This document shows positions 38,062 to 42,149 of a stretch of DNA of 64,000 nucleotides, piece after piece (the first letter of the stretch is position 1; each line of letters starts with the position of its first letter). The position numbers were made by a program, and so were the translations under genes. The notes below the pieces were generated by a model. It worked only from the letters and a program-made list of their open reading frames with translations. It was not told the origin of the DNA and did no database searches. Origin of the DNA: Ridgeia piscesae (taxonomy: Eukaryota > Annelida > Polychaeta > Sabellida > Siboglinidae); the NCBI GenBank assembly GCA_025642075.2, contig JAODUO010001665.1, positions 48,501 to 112,500 on the forward strand, read 5' to 3'.

Positions 38062-40220
38062 TAATATATTATATATATAATGTATTTACAAGTTTTGTTT
38101 TGCAATATCACGGTGCATGTTTTTCAAAAAGGACAATACGTATCATATTTTACTGTGAAACATTACATGTGGTCAGATAATGATGTGATGTAGACTCTGA
38201 CTGGTTAGTGGTTGTTTTTGTAGACTATGACTGGACATCAGGAAAATACCCCACCTGGTCACAGAGTGTTTGGGGAGACAATGCTATGCTCGTGCGCGTA
38301 TTCCTGCTTCCTGCCCCCTTTTCAGAGGTGACTACATTTGCCAGCCAGCCGACTACAGGCACTGTTGTAGCCTCGTTTAACCAACTGTCGCTCGGTTGCA
38401 TAACTTCACCGAAAAGATAGCGGGCTTTTGAATGTTAATCCGTGAAAGTGCTGCCACTTCATGGAGCCTGGGTAATCGAGGCTAATCCTGCCATAATTCC
38501 TGTTTCATAAACAACTATAAATTTGTATTTCTGTTTGAATTTGTGTGAATATAAGTTTAATTTTGAATAGTTTTATAATATACAGTATAGTATTATATGA
38601 TAAAAGGGTATCCTTATTTAATTAATTATTTAAAACTCAGCCTATGAACCAATCAGCGTCTCTAGTCAGCTTTTTTTCAGAACATTTACACCAAGCCAAC
38701 CTTTCTATGCTGGCACTGAGGGTGGTCACTGCCAGGGTGCCTGTCGTCCTCAGTGGTTCTTTTATGTCCCAAACTGAGATGTGACCGACATTAACGTGAT
38801 TCTCCAATTCACGAGAGGTACACAGTCCCCAATGTTGAGAGCCAGGTTTTACACCAATTATAACATGCCTGCCACATCTGGGTATTATGCCAGATACACT
38901 ACACTATCTGCACATCTCATAAACTATTCTTTCTTTTAAGGGCTATGCTCTCCATGAGATGGCAGCACTTTTTAGCCCCTCAACTCTGCCTGGGATATTA
39001 ATGGGCTGCCAATGTAGCTGATGGGGCTTTACCCCACATTAGCGTAGAGATGCTGATTGGATTGGATTAAATACGAATTTTTTTATCAGATAATTCTGTA
39101 TTATAAAAACTATTCAAAATTAAATTTATACTAACACAACAATAATTAGAAATACAAATTTGCAGTTGTTTATAAAATAGGAATTACGGCAGGGTTAACC
39201 AGTATCCGTGAGGTGGCAGCATTGTTTAGCCCAATACGGATAACATTCAAAAGCCAACCAAGTCACCGAACTGTCTTCTCACAGCCGACTCACAGATGAG
39301 TGACCATTGGTTAAGTGAGATTTGTGAGCCTAATTGGGGGCTCTGTAAATATATTTTGATAATCCAAAAAGTTGATATTTGCGTGGATGTCTCAAGAGTC
39401 CATTTGGTATAAAAAATTAGTTTTGTACTCCACAATGGACACAGAATATACACAAATTCTGCCATTTATAATTTTTAGCTATGCTTGTAACCATGCTTGT
39501 AACCATTTGTTATAATATTATAATAAACCAGTTATAATTCACTGATGTGTGATATGTTTTAACTATTATTTTCAATATAATTTTTTTGGACCCTGACTAT
39601 ACATATCCCAGGTAATTATAAGTATCTTTGCAAGCCAGACATGTTTATGTAGCACTGCAATTTATTGGCCTTTTAGTTTTTTGGATTTTATTTTTGATTA
39701 CAGGAATTTGTTATATTCACAAATGACAAATCCCCTTAAAAATAGCACTCATCAAAAACGTTCACACATCAAAACATGGATCAAATGTTTCTCAAATTTC
39801 ACAAGAATATTTACTGGAATGAAAAATCTAGAACATGTTTTATTTCATACGGAGAATTTTTAAATAGGCATCTCTAGTTACACATTGTTTCACTAACACA
39901 TCATCATTAAATAGTTCTATAAGCAAAACAGGTCCTGCATTACACAATACTTATTGCAGATATTTACACATATTACTTGATTTAAAATAAATATATATGT
40001 ATTCAGGTTGTGTTATTGTATTGCATGTATCATACAACACTGTCTAGTATCTGAGAATATGTTCATGGTCGGAAGAATACGTATGGAATGTACAGCCAGT
40101 GTTATTTTCATTTTCCAGGTGATGATATTGCTGACGGGGCTTTGTTTTTTCATTTTGAGCTTGATGATAGCCAGAAAACTCAACAACAATGATTCTGAGT
40201 TATTTGAATTATCCCAATAA
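1089..40220 (+). CDS. NCSTN: Nicastrin, gamma-secretase subunit (13 exons, 5' end missing)
   Basis: Nicastrin is the heavily glycosylated type I membrane subunit of gamma-secretase (with presenilin, APH-1 and PEN-2), which cleaves Notch, APP and other membrane stubs. Joining 13 exons gives about 577 residues that align end to end with animal nicastrins from about residue 107 of the ~709-residue human protein. Visible landmarks are CPN, LCAVQL, TCMRR, YRCHPLGD, the hallmark FDYIGSSRM (DYIGS) preceded by the conserved Glu, WMQGP, AVSPAF, YPTWSQSVW and a final membrane helix. The cysteines match the human disulfide pairs 140-159, 195-213, 230-248 and 586-620. Potential N-glycan sites include NLT, NES, NRT and NTT. 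The cytosolic tail is short (about 14 residues). Exon phases agree at every junction but one: the donor after 36788 reads TT instead of GT. The signal peptide and first disulfide (50-62) lie upstream of the window. Family memory supports the identity; no alignment was run. Confidence 0.95.
1247..1318. repeat. AT microsatellite
   Basis: About 70 bases of alternating AT with small interruptions in the intron between exons a and b. The rest of that intron (1319-1879) shows nothing recognisable. Confidence 0.95.
1880..2001 (+). CDS. NCSTN: Nicastrin exon b (CDVFWNAHGNAL...NN)
   Basis: The acceptor is ttgttttag and the donor is AAC/GTAAGT. Two bases complete the Gly codon begun in exon a, then 40 codons follow. 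CDVFWNAHGNALMFLDFKIP matches human [22 protein letters not shown], with the Cys equivalent to C159. The exon ends in phase 0. Its last ~18 bases and the donor are the apparent seed of a tandem repeat in the following intron. Confidence 0.93.
2455..2735 (+). pseudogene. Tigger transposase, N-terminal piece (frameshifted)
   Basis: The first frame from ATG 2455 reads NKRKILSLAQQMDVLKRLDS, the start of the CENP-B-type helix-turn-helix. A shift near 2540 moves to a frame reading CMIAKEIGCGKMQIS, and further shifts recover RRKTVYEEFN and FFTTRSKELSVSGKLIQ. The last piece is followed by a GTATGT donor at 2736. Confidence 0.75.
2736..3752 (+). other. Putative intron inside the Tigger transposase
   Basis: It begins GTATGT after ATCCAG and ends catgtttcag before GAGAAAGCC, so splicing would join LIQ to EKA exactly as in the continuous transposase. 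It contains ~115-bp diverged tandem copies (near 2995-3110, 3110-3225, 3475-3595, 3595-3715) sharing ttgcaatgcag, gacttgatcttagaatcag and ccagccatg. Confidence 0.6.
3227..3470. mobile_element. Possible short MITE
   Basis: A ~240-base block interrupts one ~115-bp unit. It starts agttttatgcagaga and ends tcctgcataaagccct, imperfect inverted ends sharing tttatgcag. No coding potential. Confidence 0.35.
3753..4082 (+). pseudogene. Tigger transposase, second piece
   Basis: After a good acceptor (catgtttcag) the frame reads EKAMMLSLEIGHDFT, then NGCLETWHKWHGMRWAVLCGE and ADWTV (CENP-B DNA-binding half). A further segment KVALPVTYRVNKKA matches the start of the Tigger DDE domain. Material between WTV and KVALPV is shortened. 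The reading frame ends in the minisatellite. Confidence 0.75.
4056..4370 (+). repeat. 17-bp minisatellite within the transposase frame
   Basis: About 18 copies of gcactggtgatgagagc (variants gagacc, some 14-bp copies). The first copy is the transposase codons after NKK, so the array grew from coding sequence of the transposon. Minus-strand open frames (HHQCGL...) are artefacts of the unit. Confidence 0.92.
4380..4778. other. Tigger 3' non-coding end
   Basis: AT-rich, no frame; contains AATAAA near 4671 followed by an A run at 4692-4700, perhaps the transposon's own poly(A) signal, then a GC-richer end leading to the inverted terminus. Confidence 0.45.
5148..5292 (+). CDS. NCSTN: Nicastrin exon c (CYKKYN...TLTE)
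   Basis: The acceptor is gtttctgttccag and the donor is G/GTAAGT at 5293. The exon has 48 codons plus one base. YPLCAVQL and TCMRR match human FPLCAMQL and TCMRR; the Cys residues correspond to C195, C213 and C230. Confidence 0.95.
5560..5875 (+). repeat. CATT/CATC/CACT minisatellite
   Basis: Variable-length units of the form cattcatccact and ggtctactcattcatcc in the intron between exons c and d. Open frames of His-Ser-Ser-Thr type are repeat artefacts. Confidence 0.95.
5880..6935 (+). repeat. CACTAACCCACCCAT-type minisatellite
   Basis: Units of roughly 16-20 bases built from ccactaacccacccatc, with a block near 6590-6870 of longer, more regular units that include cctattcactaac and acatccactaac. 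The array ends ~30 bases before the acceptor of exon d, leaving little room for a branch point outside it. Confidence 0.95.
6962..7065 (+). CDS. NCSTN: Nicastrin exon d (PEYRCHPLGD...LAAR)
   Basis: The acceptor is tggttgttcag: this one, not the tgcag 13 bases earlier, keeps frame with the phase-1 end of exon c. The donor is AGA/GTAAGT. The exon encodes 34 residues; YRCHPLGDRNVYS matches human IVCDPLSDYNVWS (C248) and DSVVVLAAR matches DRVVVAATR. Confidence 0.94.
7066..7900. other. Intron d-e, unique AT-rich part
   Basis: No coding signal. Near 7,810-7,830 there is a short gaaacgtacgacgtttcgac motif like those at the ends of some retroelements; too short to call. Confidence 0.4.
7905..9830 (-). 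mobile_element. Non-LTR retrotransposon (LINE), degenerate, 5'-truncated
   Basis: Read on the minus strand, from high to low coordinates, the pieces follow the LINE reverse-transcriptase order. MWLHHYQSLLNSIPD and PVGKASGYDHIS (9,575-9,370) come first, then NQFGYKKQHSTEM (~9,150), DASKAFDKVNHRKLF (~9,055-9,010) and QGGILSP...FNVYMDD (~8,880-8,826). LINHLMYTDDLCIF (~8,790-8,745) and a C-terminal LPSRCSASFMF segment (~8,310) follow. Frames shift several times and stops interrupt it. A low-complexity A/T tail (7,905-8,110) marks the 3' end. It lies antisense in the nicastrin intron d-e. Confidence 0.85.
8754..8765 (-). other. LINE reverse-transcriptase active site (YTDD)
   Basis: Minus-strand codons tat act gat gac give YTDD in the context NHLMYTDDLCIF, the position normally occupied by YADD in this type of element. 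The two catalytic aspartates are kept; the surrounding gene is broken. Confidence 0.75.
9831..10555. other. Intron d-e, remaining part
   Basis: AT-rich, no gene or repeat recognised. A stretch around 10,300-10,400 (cacatgcatgtccaaaaagacatgg) is unremarkable. Confidence 0.4.
10556..10711 (+). CDS. NCSTN: Nicastrin exon e (LDAFSL...MLFNG)
   Basis: The acceptor is tgtattttcag and the donor is GGG/GTATGT, phase 0 on both sides, 52 codons. The TFLAAAEAIGKV segment matches human TQLAAAEALQKA, and IVFMLFNG matches VMFVFFQG, just before the DYIGS motif. Confidence 0.95.
11105..11215 (+). repeat. GT/TA simple repeat cluster
   Basis: Imperfect gtgtgt and tatgtaatactatatgta repeats. The rest of 10,712-11,730 in the intron e-f shows no coding sequence. 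Confidence 0.8.
12180..12360. repeat. AT microsatellites, three blocks
   Basis: Three AT tracts are separated by near-copies of a short spacer (attatgat, then ccaaatctat or ccacaatctat, then actataaatttt), so the block itself has duplicated. Confidence 0.9.
12386..12505 (+). repeat. GT and GTGC microsatellite
   Basis: A (GT) tract passes into gtgcgtgcatgcgtgcg repeats. No function seen. Confidence 0.95.
13470..13755 (+). repeat. CA microsatellite with cacacaaa and catatac interruptions
   Basis: About 285 bases of CA repeats with interruptions recurring in a partly regular order. It ends ~35 bases upstream of exon f. Six open frames (HTHT, VCVC) are artefacts. Confidence 0.97.
13789..13974 (+). 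CDS. NCSTN: Nicastrin exon f with the DYIGS motif
   Basis: The acceptor is gctgtttgtag and the donor is CGG/GTAAGA, phase 0 on both sides, 62 codons. It begins ESFDYIGSSRMLYDME, matching human ETFDYIGSSRMVYDME. The Glu and the DYIGS motif of the aminopeptidase-like fold are intact. EIYIHTDT matches human LELWMHTDP. A long CA repeat ends about 35 bases before this exon. Confidence 0.97.
14140..22252 (+). repeat. 44-bp minisatellite, about 184 units
   Basis: A nearly perfect array of a 44-bp unit made of ctgtccctttctgtcccaca, then tagagccttctgccctcttc, then catg. It occupies most of the 9.1 kb intron between exons f and g. Four recurrent variants are scattered through it: cacgtacagcc for cacatagagcc, catagaacc, ccctattcc for ccctcttcc, and gctgcccc for gctgtccc. 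The unit has no stop in any minus-strand frame, which produces long false ORFs (up to 837 codons). Copy number is estimated from length. Confidence 0.97.
22653..22735. repeat. AT and TACA microsatellite
   Basis: An AT tract followed by tatacatacacacatata and a short CA run, directly abutting a LINE fragment. Confidence 0.9.
22736..22960 (-). mobile_element. LINE 3'-end fragment
   Basis: On the minus strand the frame reads RIRDNRWTLRITPW, then KRKRPRGRPARRWRDELDDYW and W-RIAQDV, the conserved C-terminal signature of LINE polyproteins (RGRP..RW.DEL...W...AQDR). It stops at 22,736. Only ~75 codons remain; AT repeats flank both sides. Confidence 0.75.
22964..23030. repeat. AT microsatellite
   Basis: Uninterrupted AT of about 66 bases, ~60 bases upstream of exon g. 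Confidence 0.97.
23092..23261 (+). CDS. NCSTN: Nicastrin exon g (ITKLIS...ADFTN)
   Basis: The acceptor is catgcttggcag and the donor is AA/GTATGT. The exon has 56 codons plus two bases. LPPASIQTFLAKR matches human LPPSSLQRFLRAR, and GLVFTDHNADFTN matches GVVLADHSGAFHN. The preceding intron is about 9.1 kb, nearly all of it a 44-bp minisatellite. Confidence 0.95.
23330..23480 (+). repeat. Two-copy direct repeat of ~83 bp
   Basis: The stretch from 23,338 and that from 23,421 share tt(g/t)(c/a)aatacaact then gaatattaaatatatcgtaa and catcagaatta-like ends. A simple local duplication. Confidence 0.7.
23685..23960. mobile_element. Dispersed repeat relic (SINE-like tail)
   Basis: Contains tcggaagagacactaaaagcc, ccggtggtccc and gtaaaagatccca, a constellation that recurs in interspersed repeats of many marine invertebrates. 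No box A/B is visible, so the class is uncertain. The remaining intron (23,961-24,645) shows nothing. Confidence 0.4.
24646..24808 (+). CDS. NCSTN: Nicastrin exon h (YYNSQYDN...NEST)
   Basis: The acceptor is gtttactgtcag and the donor is ACG/GTGAGC. The first base completes an Asn codon, then 54 codons follow. YYNSQYDNI matches human YYQSIYDTA, and RLATAVAATVYQAA matches the helix DTAKALADVATVLGRAL. NES is a potential glycan site. Confidence 0.94.
25043..25969 (+). repeat. 35-bp minisatellite carrying acceptor/donor motifs
   Basis: About 26 units of a 35-bp repeat made of ttggtctgtttcag then gtgagaggtctcttgtactta. The last unit runs straight into exon i, which reads ctgtttcag/GTGAAAGGTCTCCTGCAC. 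The unit is therefore a copy of the exon i 3' splice site plus its first ~18 coding bases. It fills 80 percent of the intron h-i. Variant units have ttttttggctg or gtctgttgtatgta. Confidence 0.95.
25970..26060 (+). CDS. NCSTN: Nicastrin exon i (VKGLLHCF...VSYL)
   Basis: The acceptor is ctgtttcag; the donor is A/GTGGGT, chosen because it leaves phase 1 and rejoins exon j in frame. Thirty codons plus one base; VKGLLHCFLKNAQCEMF matches human VTRLLYGFLIKANNSWF. The exon starts GTGAAAGGTCTC, and the acceptor plus this start is the apparent template of the 35-bp array immediately upstream. Two cysteines here are not in the human protein. Confidence 0.9.
26231..29290 (+). repeat. ~29-bp C-rich minisatellite
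   Basis: Units are based on ccaaccccagcaccaacc then ccaacccacct. The first 150 bases are irregular (cagccccatctcc), the middle very regular, and 28,600-29,290 increasingly ragged with many missing bases. The + strand is nearly free of G. Minus-strand GVGAGVGGG frames are artefacts. It lies in the intron i-j. Confidence 0.96.
29345..29740 (+). pseudogene. Degraded duplicate of nicastrin exon j and flanks
   Basis: The block repeats 29,775-30,260: shared landmarks in order are ccaacattca, acttagttaca, cacactcactt, ggtgactcaacc, agaataccctcaccca, ccatgacaacacagtgagca, agattaaaaacaagggaaag and ttgcttgaaaa. Relative to the real exon it lacks many single bases, has lost the frame, and the acceptor reads ttcaggaac. 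It may be a true pseudo-exon or an assembly artefact. Confidence 0.85.
29966..30111 (+). CDS. NCSTN: Nicastrin exon j (NTTYSFF...LRRHE)
   Basis: The acceptor is ctcacttacag and the donor is GAG/GTAAAA. Two bases complete a Ser codon, then 48 codons follow. NTTYSFF matches the human glycosylated NTTYVVQ, and VSKERCRYL matches LTREQCQDP (C586). A degraded copy of this exon and its flanks lies at 29,345-29,740. Confidence 0.92.
30128..30580. other. Intron j-k, first part
   Basis: It holds four short copies of agtaaataacacgac-type sequence (30,158-30,215) and otherwise unremarkable AT-rich sequence. Confidence 0.5.
30581..30660. repeat. AT microsatellite
   Basis: Interrupted AT tract abutting a LINE fragment. 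Confidence 0.95.
30663..30995 (+). mobile_element. LINE 3'-end fragment with zinc-knuckle-like end
   Basis: An open frame of 110 codons ends at a TGA. It contains LRYKDVVERHLKATHI, DHWETLAQDRQQWR and a final CVNCGRGFKSQIGLFSHQRAKH, a C2H2-like motif found at the C-terminus of some LINE polyproteins. It has no start of its own, so it is the tail of a truncated retrotransposon. Confidence 0.8.
31088..36664 (+). repeat. ~44-bp minisatellite of exon k acceptor copies
   Basis: Roughly 125 units (41-44 bp; estimated by length) of attgttcacag then atggtgttctagtgtgtaat then agggcatgttgtt. The last copy continues into exon k: attgttcacag/ATGGTGTTCCAGTACAAG. The units therefore contain the exon k 3' splice site and first ~12 coding bases, with CAG changed to TAG. 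The oldest-looking units are at the upstream edge (31,088-31,300). Some blocks recur at ~1.91 kb. Confidence 0.96.
36665..36788 (+). CDS. NCSTN: Nicastrin exon k (MVFQYKWMQGP...AFLNE)
   Basis: The acceptor is attgttcacag. Forty-one codons plus one base. QYKWMQGP matches human EYSWVQGP, SCVMSNVRY carries C620, and AVSPAF matches ALSPAF. The 3' end is set by homology and by the phase of exon l. At that point the sequence is GAAG/TTGAGT, so the expected GTGAGT donor has T at +1. Alternative GT donors at 36788, 36808 (both out of phase) and 36822 (in phase, adds 11 residues) are less satisfactory. Confidence 0.85.
36838..37950. other. Intron k-l, unique part
   Basis: No coding or repeat feature recognised. 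Small open frames here have no similarity I can see. Confidence 0.4.
37955..38138. mobile_element. Foldback element with AT core
   Basis: The left arm 37,955-37,990 (attgtcctttttgaaaaaaa then catgcaccgtgatatt) is matched in reverse complement by the right arm 38,104-38,138, differing by a 2-base A-run difference. The ~110-base core is mostly AT. This is the architecture of a small MITE. Confidence 0.75.
38189..38204 (+). repeat. Partial duplicate of the exon l acceptor
   Basis: tgtagactctgactgg lies 30 bases before the real junction tgtag/actatgactgg (one mismatch in about 15). Using the upstream AG would add exactly 30 in-frame bases to exon l. Confidence 0.7.
38224..38327 (+). CDS. NCSTN: Nicastrin exon l (YDWTSGKYPTW...PFSE)
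   Basis: The acceptor is tgtttttgtag and the donor is GAG/GTGACT. Two bases complete an Asp codon if the exon k end is right, then 34 codons follow. YPTWSQSVW matches human YSTWTESRW, and ARIFLIASKELE corresponds to VRVFLLPAPFSE, the juxtamembrane segment. Confidence 0.92.
38395..39285. mobile_element. Long inverted-repeat (foldback) element in last intron
   Basis: The left arm ~38,400-38,665 and the right arm ~39,045-39,270 are reverse complements with substitutions and small indels. Matching landmarks are ggcttttgaatgtta, gtgctgccac, ctgccataattcct, aaacaactataaatttgtat, ttaattttgaatagtttt and ccaatcagcgtctcta. The centre (~380 bases) is non-coding. No transposase is present. Confidence 0.75.
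39290..40118. other. Remaining part of the last nicastrin intron
   Basis: AT-rich; no feature recognised. Confidence 0.4.
40119..40220 (+). CDS. NCSTN: Nicastrin last exon: membrane helix and tail
   Basis: The acceptor is cattttccag; phase 0; stop TAA at 40218-40220. The 33 residues start VMILLTGLCFFILSLMIA, a single hydrophobic helix equivalent to the human C-terminal transmembrane segment, followed by a basic RK and a short acidic tail ending FELSQ. The human tail is longer and unlike this one. Confidence 0.93.
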   Translation: MMILLTGLCFFILSLMIARKLNNNDSELFELSQ

Positions 40221-40967
40221 CTGGAGGCTAATGGGAAGATATTGGTGCATTGACCTGTCTGATTTGTTTGAAAACCCAAAACAAACGTGCATCCATTGGT
40301 AGTGCTTTGTACAATTTTTAACCACCATGCAGCTAGATTGGGATTAATTGAAATTGGTGTATAAAACATATTAGAAAAACTGCCTATAGATTTATTAAGC
40401 GTTACCCACGTGCTGCCGACATTGGATATCCACAGTGACACTATTGTGCATTAATATATGTTCTACTAGATATGTGACGCCACTGTATATGTTTTCTGTG
40501 GTGACGAACTTTTGCAATGCAAACGTGTGCAATCACTCCCTGGTTATAGATTCAGTACTGGATAGAGTTTCAGTAAACAGTACCACGGTGATTGTACCAC
40601 AATGATAATATGCTATATGTGTAATATATACTTGTGTATGTGCGTGTGTGATACTGTTACGAACCGCTTACACAGAAATTGCTCCTTTAATTATTTTAAA
40701 ACAGCACAATTCCGACTCAGATATGATTTAATGTTCTGGGCATTCGCCAGATGGTAGCACTTATTACTCAAACGCAGGAGTTATTGATGATGATTGTATT
40801 GTTTAATTTGTTTTCGCTGTTATTTGTATTGGCCTTTGCTTTTTTTATGTTATTTAGCATTTGATAAGTGTACAGTATATTGCGTCTTGTTGTACATCTG
40901 CTTGAAATGTGGCAAATTTTTCTGTTTGGCATCAATGCCAGAGCCGAGGATTATAATTTTTATAATT

Positions 40968-40995
40968 AATAAAAGATACCTCGCGTGGAAATAAA
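40968..40995 (+). promoter_or_regulatory. Candidate polyadenylation signals for nicastrin
   Basis: Two AATAAA hexamers (40968-40973 and 40990-40995) lie about 760 bases after the stop codon. CpG-rich sequence begins soon after them. This would give a 3' UTR of roughly 0.8 kb; no transcript evidence is available. Confidence 0.35.
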
Positions 40996-41009
40996 AAGAA
41001 CTTGTGGAC

Positions 41010-41900
41010 TCAAATTTCGCTGTGGTCTCATTCTTTAAACTCCCGTTTATTAATGCCCGAAAACAGACTCTTCCCGTTAGTAGCAGAAAGTAGAAGAGAG
41101 CAAACAATCGTTGTTGAACTCGCGGGTGTCTCGATAAACGTAAGCTTCAAAGTCCATAGGTATGCGTGGCGTTGGCAGTCCCTTTAGTTTTACTGTTAAT
41201 AATGTTATTTTTACCATCTAAATCCGCCATTATTGGCGACAGAATGTGGTGAATAGGCACTTCGCTGTTTTTTGAGATGACGGGACATTGTTGGAGCTGG
41301 AAAAGTTTTGCGGTGACGTTCCAATTATTGTTTCCGGTGAGGTGGGCCCAGATTCAGTGATGTCTAGATTCGGTACTGCCCGCTTTTATCTGTGACATAC
41401 GGCACCTCTGGGCCCAGTTTCCCCAAAATGCATATTTTTTTATTTGCGAATAACAATCACATTGGAATACTCGATGTAGACCAACGGAATATTCGTGGGT
41501 ACAGGCCTCCCTCGGCGCAATAACTGGTCTCCAACTTATAACAAAATCCATACTTCAGGTCTGTCGATGTCGCGTGTTCGTAGTAGGCCTACAAGCCTGT
41601 GTAAAAAAAAATTCTTGGGCAATCTAATGCATGGTTTGTAAGTTTTGGATATCAACATTATAGCTGACAGCCTTTATCGTTGCGTTTGTTATCTGTTTTT
41701 GATATATTTAATACCGAAGTTGTCATACAAAATCAACTACATTACCCACGTGTCTTTTTCGTACCATTAGAACAAAAACCTACGTGGTATCTGCATTGTA
41801 ATGATGATAGATTTTCGCTAGATCAGCCGTCTTACACAATCGCGTTATAGCGACTCGAGTGGTGTCACCGTTAACATGATACGTCTGTGACAATATATTA
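41010..41900. other. Intergenic, nothing recognised
   Basis: CpG frequency rises here. The sequence gggcccag occurs twice (41,345-41,352 and 41,411-41,418) within a small block that might be an old MITE; not callable. Confidence 0.35.
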
Positions 41901-42143
41901 TTATGTCACCTTTGATGACGTGTCAACGTGATCCTGGGCGATATTTCCAAGAACCGTCTCTCCGTTAATGTTCAAGATGCTCCTTTCTGACAGACCAAGA
42001 CAGCGTGCCAAGTCGTTTCTTGGAAAATCCCCTGTGAAAAATGCCTGGCGAACGAGATCGCCTGCCCGATGCAGTCCAGGGAAGCGGACGCCGCCTAATC
42101 CCAGGGACGTGTTCCAGGGTTCGAGTGCTGGCGTCGATGACAT
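41901..42143 (-). CDS. Hypothetical ORF with a paired-domain-like segment
   Basis: An 80-codon minus-strand frame from ATG 42143 to a stop at 41901. Residues 14-60 read LGLGGVRFPG, then DLVRQ, then GDFPRNDLARCLGLSERSIL. The spacing GGV...G....D.VRQ and G..P..DLAR.L.LS...I..I recalls the N-terminal (PAI) half of paired domains, with a ~4-residue gap. A possible donor (CAAAG/GTGACA) lies at its end. The two other frames are also open here because the DNA is GC-rich, so chance is a real alternative. I would not assign a PAX symbol. Confidence 0.25.
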   Translation of the reverse strand: MSSTPALEPWNTSLGLGGVRFPGLHRAGDLVRQAFFTGDFPRNDLARCLGLSERSILNINGETVLGNIAQDHVDTSSKVT

Positions 42144-42149
42144 GTCTGG

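Noticed and set aside
40013..40441. 142-codon minus-strand ORF opposite the last nicastrin exon
   Set aside because: It lies opposite the well-supported membrane-anchor exon and has no recognisable domain; shadow ORF.
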